A stretch of 10,214 nt of DNA from positions 1-10,214 of the forward strand of contig WGAB01000138.1 in assembly GCA_015489295.1 (NCBI GenBank). The letters run 5' to 3'. The position numbers and the translations under genes are program-made. Under the pieces are notes generated by a model. It was not told the DNA's origin. It saw only the letters and a program-made list of their open reading frames with translations, and ran no database searches. How positions within the stretch are numbered: position 1 is the stretch's first letter; every line of letters starts with the position of its first letter. This DNA comes from Caldifarciminota bacterium. GTDB lineage: Bacteria > WOR-3 > Hydrothermia > WGAB01. Positions 7,638 through 10,214 of the stretch are shown here, piece after piece.

Positions 7638-7667
7638 AGTATACGCCGCCTGGGAAGCGGGCTTCAA
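7638..7667 (-). promoter_or_regulatory. Sigma-70-type promoter of the tdh operon
   Basis: On the minus strand, TTGAAG (7667-7662) and TATACT (7643-7638) are separated by 18 bases. They match the -35 consensus at four and the -10 consensus at five of six positions. Initiation about 7 bases on would leave a leader of roughly 16 bases before the tdh ATG at 7615, holding the GGGAGG ribosome site. That leaves no room for a riboswitch. The -35 box abuts the T-rich tail of the upstream terminator. The match is seen directly; use by the host polymerase is inferred. Confidence 0.65.
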
Positions 7668-7670
7668 GAA

Positions 7671-7708
7671 ATGCCAGGGGCCGGGCGGTACCGCCCGGCC
7701 CCTGGCAT
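7671..7708 (-). terminator. Perfect 38-base palindrome, likely terminator of the lipoprotein gene
   Basis: Two 19-base arms, centred between 7689 and 7690, are exact reverse complements (right arm ACCGCCCGGCCCCTGGCAT). The RNA would form a very stable GC-rich hairpin with a small loop at the central GGTACC. On the minus strand the hairpin begins 20 bases after the lipoprotein stop codon and is followed by TTTCTTG, a short imperfect U-tract, so it fits an intrinsic terminator in that direction. On the plus strand no T-run follows. It could instead be a dispersed repeat or a protein-binding site. Confidence 0.7.
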
Positions 7709-7728
7709 AATCCGACCGCGATCCGACT

Positions 7729-8703
7729 TTACCGACGACTCGCCTCCAGCTTCCAGCGGGCCGTCTCCGACAGCGTCTCCTGGGCTTGGGGATAATGCCA
7801 CACCAGCATCCGGGTGTTGCCCTCGATGTTGAACCGCATCACCTCTACGCCGGACCCCTGACCCCCGTAGTCCGCCTCGTCAGGCTGGAACACGCCGCTG
7901 TACGGGTTGTGCCCGGAGGTGACCGGGAGCAGGGTACCGCCGCGGCGGGCGGTCACCGAGTAATGGGTGGGGTTGGGCACATCACAGTTGGACCAGAAGT
8001 CCACCCGCACGATGTACTCCCCGGCCAGGATTACCGCCGTATCCGGATAGGTGATGTGCTCGTTGTTCACACTGTCAATGCCGCAGCCGGCGTTGGAATC
8101 CAAGTCCAGGTAGCCGCCTTCGTCGCTCTGGGGATGGCCGTAGTAGATCTCTTCGCCATCCGGCTGCACCACATGCAGATCCAGATCGTTGTACTGGTCC
8201 CAGCTCAGGGTCACCTGCAGTTCCCCCTGGGCCACGGGGACCACCACCACCTGGATCTGGAACCAGGGACTCACATGGCCCGCCTCGTCCTGCACGGCAA
8301 TCACCACCACGAAGGTGTCGCGGGGCAGATCCGCCTCAAGGGTCAGGGTGATGGTCATGGTGTTCTCGCCGGACCAGGTTATGGAAAAGTAGCCGGGGAA
8401 GTTCAGCAGGCCCACCAGCAGGGTCGCCAGGTCCCCCTGGGGATCGGCAGCGCTTACCGTCAACACATTGCTGCCACCGGGCACCACCGAGGTATTGCCC
8501 TGCACCTGCTGGATCTGGGGCTGGTTCTCCGAAGACCCCGAGGGTTCGGGCAGGTCACCCCCGTGATAGGTGCCTCCCTGAAGGGTGAAGAAACTCTGCA
8601 CGGTGGTGGTTTCTTCACCTTCGGTGGACTTCTTTTTGCAGCTGGCGGTGGCCAGGGCCAGCCCCGCCACCAACACACCGGCCAGCATCCAACGGTACTG
8701 CAT
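7729..8703 (-). CDS. Putative lipoprotein with a DUF2135/YfaP-like domain
   Basis: The 324-residue product begins with a lipoprotein-type signal: basic MQYRW, a hydrophobic core LAGVLVAGLALATA, then Cys22 followed by KKK. The -3 residue is Thr rather than the usual Leu, so the lipobox is imperfect. A low-complexity linker spans about 25-60. Residues about 65-157 look like an all-beta, Ig/cadherin-like domain (VSAADPQGDLATL; VVIAVQDEAGHVSPWF). The C-terminal part has the DUF2135/YfaP pattern: LSWDQYNDLDLHVVQPDGEEIYYG (in two blocks, 166-179 and 180-189), EGGYLDLDSNAGCGID at 195-210, and AGEYIVRVDFWSNC at 227-240. Cys207 and Cys240 could form a disulfide. It is probably exported and membrane-anchored. 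Function is unknown. The start at 8703 rests on AAGGAGG at 8711-8717, seven bases upstream; an upstream ATG at 8751 would bury the signal peptide. Confidence 0.78.
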   Translation of the reverse strand: MQYRWMLAGVLVAGLALATASCKKKSTEGEETTTVQSFFTLQGGTYHGGDLPEPSGSSENQPQIQQVQGNTSVVPGGSNVLTVSAADPQGDLATLLVGLLNFPGYFSITWSGENTMTITLTLEADLPRDTFVVVIAVQDEAGHVSPWFQIQVVVVPVAQGELQVTLSWDQYNDLDLHVVQPDGEEIYYGHPQSDEGGYLDLDSNAGCGIDSVNNEHITYPDTAVILAGEYIVRVDFWSNCDVPNPTHYSVTARRGGTLLPVTSGHNPYSGVFQPDEADYGGQGSGVEVMRFNIEGNTRMLVWHYPQAQETLSETARWKLEASRR

Positions 8704-8710
8704 GGGACAT

Positions 8711-8717
8711 CCTCCTT
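8711..8717 (-). promoter_or_regulatory. Ribosome binding site that fixes the lipoprotein start
   Basis: The minus strand reads AAGGAGG here, seven bases before ATG 8703. It decides the start in favour of 8703 over the in-frame ATG at 8751, which has no comparable site. Confidence 0.85.
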
Positions 8718-8746
8718 GGTTTGATGTGGGCCCAAAGCCCAAGCAT

Positions 8747-8752
8747 ATCATA
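8747..8752 (-). promoter_or_regulatory. Possible -10 box for the lipoprotein gene
   Basis: The minus strand reads TATGAT, five of six matches to the -10 consensus, about 44 bases before the ATG at 8703. No good -35 hexamer lies 16-18 bases upstream. A small inverted repeat (8754-8768, ACCCC/GGGGT arms with a five-base loop) lies directly upstream in its place and might bind a regulator. This rests on a single hexamer and is tentative. Confidence 0.3.
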
Positions 8753-8791
8753 CACCCCTTGCCGGGGTACCACGATCTCCGAAACGCCGGG

Positions 8792-8810
8792 AAAAAGGCT
8801 CAGCAGGCCT
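8792..8810 (-). terminator. Weak hairpin plus T-run at the end of hemW
   Basis: On the minus strand AGGC (8810-8807) can pair with GCCT (8800-8797) around a loop that includes part of the hemW stop codon, followed by a T-run (8797-8792). The stem has only four pairs plus a wobble, so it would be a leaky terminator at best. Its layout resembles the hairpin at the end of hpf. Confidence 0.35.
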
Positions 8811-9969
8811 CAGACCGGAGGGCTGACAGCACCCGATCGGGCGGCGCTCCGGCTTGCTCCAGAAAGGTCGCCAGTTCCACAGCCAGGCGGTCGGCCACGA
8901 GGCGCCCCTCGGCGGTGAGCGCCAGCACCCCGTTCCTCAGCCGCACATAGGGCTCCAGCCCCTCGGGCACCGAAGACACGGGCCACCGGATCCCCTCCCG
9001 CAACCGAATCCCCAGGAACACCCGCTCCAGCAAAAGGGCCCGGGCATCCAGTTGCTCCACCGCTGGCGTCCGCTCACCCTTGAGGTACCGCACCAGGCTG
9101 CGGTGCTGCACCCACCGCTCGCCGGCGGTGGGCGTGCGGTACCGGAAGGACGCCGCACTCAGCCCCACCCCCAGATAGGGCCGGTGGCACCAGTACAGCA
9201 GGTTATGCCGGCTCTCGTAGCCCGGACGCGCAAAGTTGGAGATCTCGTACAGGCGGTAGCCGTGGGATTCCAGGAAATCCTCGCGCAGGCGGTACAGGGC
9301 GACCATCGTCGCCTCGTCGGGCAACTGCAACCGACCCCGGCGGGCCTCCCGATCAAGCAGGGTGCCGGGCTCCAGGGTGAGGCTGTACACCGAAAGGTGC
9401 TCGGGTTCCAGGGCCACGGCCCAGCGCAGGCTCGCCTCCAGGTGCCGGGGTGTTTGCCCGGGCAGGCCGAAGATCAGGTCCAGGTTCAGGTTCTCAAAGC
9501 CGGCCCGGCGGGCCCGGTCCACGGCCTGTTCCACCTCCCGGGGTGTATGGGTGCGGCCCAGGAGCCGGAGTTCAGGATCCAGGCCGCTCTGGGCACCGAT
9601 GCTTAGCCGGTTCACGCCCACGGCCCGCAGGGCATGAAGCCGTTCCCGGTCCAGAGTTTCGGGGTTCGCCTCCACGGTGATCTCGGCGTCAGAGGGAAGG
9701 TCCAGCAGGCGAAACAGTTGTTCCAGGAATCGGCCCAGGCTGCGGCCCGAGCTCAGGCTCGGGGTGCCGCCCCCGATGTACACGGTGGCAAATTCGCGGC
9801 CCCATTGCGCCGTGCGTTCCCGCACCTCCGCCAGCACCGCCTGCCAGTAGGCGTCGTGGAGTTCGTGCCGGCCGGCCAGCACGAAGAAGCCACAGTAGGG
9901 GCACTTTTTCCGGCAAAAGGGAAAATGGACATACAGGCCGCGGGGGGCTTCAAACCAGGCGTTCGCCAC
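8800..9969 (-). CDS. hemW: Heme chaperone HemW, radical SAM protein
   Basis: HemW is a radical-SAM-family protein, once annotated as oxygen-independent coproporphyrinogen oxidase, that binds heme and hands it to membrane enzymes such as respiratory oxidases. The 389-residue product has the iron-sulfur cluster motif CRKKCPYC with Cys19, Cys23 and Cys26; YIGGGTPS at 64-71; VEANPET at 99-105; RLSIGAQS at 121-128; GLPGQT at 168-173; YSLTLEPGT at 195-203; YEISNFARPGYESRHN at 241-256; YLGVGLSAASF at 265-275; and a HemN C-terminal domain beginning near LLERVFLGIRLREGI at 313-327. True HemN has an N-terminal extension and a CxxxCxxCxC cluster motif; this protein has Phe after CPYCG, as in HemW. The start is GTG at 9969, supported by GGGAGGT eight bases upstream; it overlaps the preceding amidohydrolase gene by 20 bases. 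No heme biosynthesis genes are in view. Confidence 0.9.
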   Translation of the reverse strand: MANAWFEAPRGLYVHFPFCRKKCPYCGFFVLAGRHELHDAYWQAVLAEVRERTAQWGREFATVYIGGGTPSLSSGRSLGRFLEQLFRLLDLPSDAEITVEANPETLDRERLHALRAVGVNRLSIGAQSGLDPELRLLGRTHTPREVEQAVDRARRAGFENLNLDLIFGLPGQTPRHLEASLRWAVALEPEHLSVYSLTLEPGTLLDREARRGRLQLPDEATMVALYRLREDFLESHGYRLYEISNFARPGYESRHNLLYWCHRPYLGVGLSAASFRYRTPTAGERWVQHRSLVRYLKGERTPAVEQLDARALLLERVFLGIRLREGIRWPVSSVPEGLEPYVRLRNGVLALTAEGRLVADRLAVELATFLEQAGAPPDRVLSALRSEAC

Positions 9970-10214
9970 CGCGGTACACCTCCCGAACCCACCGGTGTCC
10001 GCCGGTGAAGATGAGTACCGAGAGCACCGTTTCCACGGGTTCGTCGTGCAGATCGGGCGGCCATTCCAGCACCACGAGATCGGCCCACTTGCCGGGCTCC
10101 AGGGTTCCCAGGTCCCGGTCCCAACCCAGCATCCGGGCGGCGCCCAGGGTGGCGTGGTAGAACAGGCGGGCCGGCGAAAGCGGGTTCAGGTAAAAGGCGT
10201 CGCGCATGACCTCA
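9950..10214 (-). CDS. Amidohydrolase, guanine-deaminase-like, C-terminal end (5' end outside window)
   Basis: The right window edge cuts this gene. The visible 87 residues are the C-terminus of a metal-dependent amidohydrolase of the guanine deaminase/ATZ-TRZ type, enzymes that remove ammonia or chloride from purine or triazine-like rings. The visible pattern is EVMRDAFYL, then SPARLFYHATLGAARMLG, then the family hallmark DLGTLEPGKWADLVVLE, then a final strand VREVYRGGERLV. The FYHATLGAA and GGHRWV segments recall guanine deaminase (LATLGGA and GDDR) more than dihydroorotase. The metal-binding HxH and later His/Asp lie in the missing part, so substrate cannot be judged. The ATG at 10205-10207 is internal, because the frame stays open to the edge and the family's conserved N-terminal core is missing. 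It overlaps hemW by 20 bases, so the two are probably co-transcribed. Confidence 0.75.
   Translation of the reverse strand, partial: EVMRDAFYLNPLSPARLFYHATLGAARMLGWDRDLGTLEPGKWADLVVLEWPPDLHDEPVETVLSVLIFTGGHRWVREVYRGGERLV

Noticed and set aside
6659..9606. Plus-strand frames opposite tdh, the lipoprotein gene and hemW
   Set aside because: Their His/Gln/Gly-rich translations are shadows of the true minus-strand genes.
8800..9969. Reading this gene as oxygen-independent coproporphyrinogen oxidase HemN
   Set aside because: The cluster motif lacks the fourth cysteine of HemN and the protein lacks the long HemN N-terminus, so HemW fits better.

Overview
The window is compact, GC-rich (judged by eye, not computed) bacterial chromosome with almost no non-coding space. 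The longest gene-free stretch is about 113 bases. I see no mobile element, CRISPR array, tRNA or rRNA. The genes are housekeeping or metabolic: lipid phosphatase, ribosome hibernation, HPr kinase, mismatch repair, the beta chain of the bacterial alpha2beta2-type glycyl-tRNA synthetase, threonine dehydrogenase and a heme chaperone. MutL carries the endonuclease motif, so repair is probably not of the E. coli dam-directed type. The Thermococcus/Pyrococcus-like features of Tdh, the Arg/Glu/Leu-rich proteins and the tight overlaps would suit a thermophilic Gram-negative-type bacterium from a poorly sampled lineage. That placement is inference and I cannot name the taxon.

Layout. Bases 1-3425 are a plus-strand block: the end of pgpA, then hpf, hprK and mutL. 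hpf has a very strong Shine-Dalgarno site. hprK starts 12 bases after hpf, directly behind a small hairpin plus T-run that looks like a leaky terminator. mutL overlaps the end of hprK. Bases 3434-10214 are all minus strand. Reading in the direction of transcription from the right edge, there is the end of a guanine-deaminase-like amidohydrolase overlapping hemW, then a lipoprotein gene with its own good ribosome site. A perfect 38-base palindrome follows and probably acts as terminator. A recognisable sigma-70-type promoter then drives tdh, an OB-fold/HD-domain exoribonuclease-like gene and glyS. The exonuclease and glyS genes overlap as ATGA. The two blocks converge on mutL and glyS, whose stop codons are only 8 bases apart.

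How the genes work together. The clearest unit is tdh - HD exonuclease - glyS. Tdh starts the conversion of threonine to glycine, and GlyS is half of the enzyme that loads glycine onto tRNA, so the operon joins glycine supply to glycine use. The hpf-hprK pair resembles the proteobacterial rpoN-hpf-ptsN-hprK neighbourhood without ptsN. HPr and EI genes are not in the window. I found no convincing new defence or mobile system. The points most worth a second look are the operon logic and the small RNA structures at gene ends.
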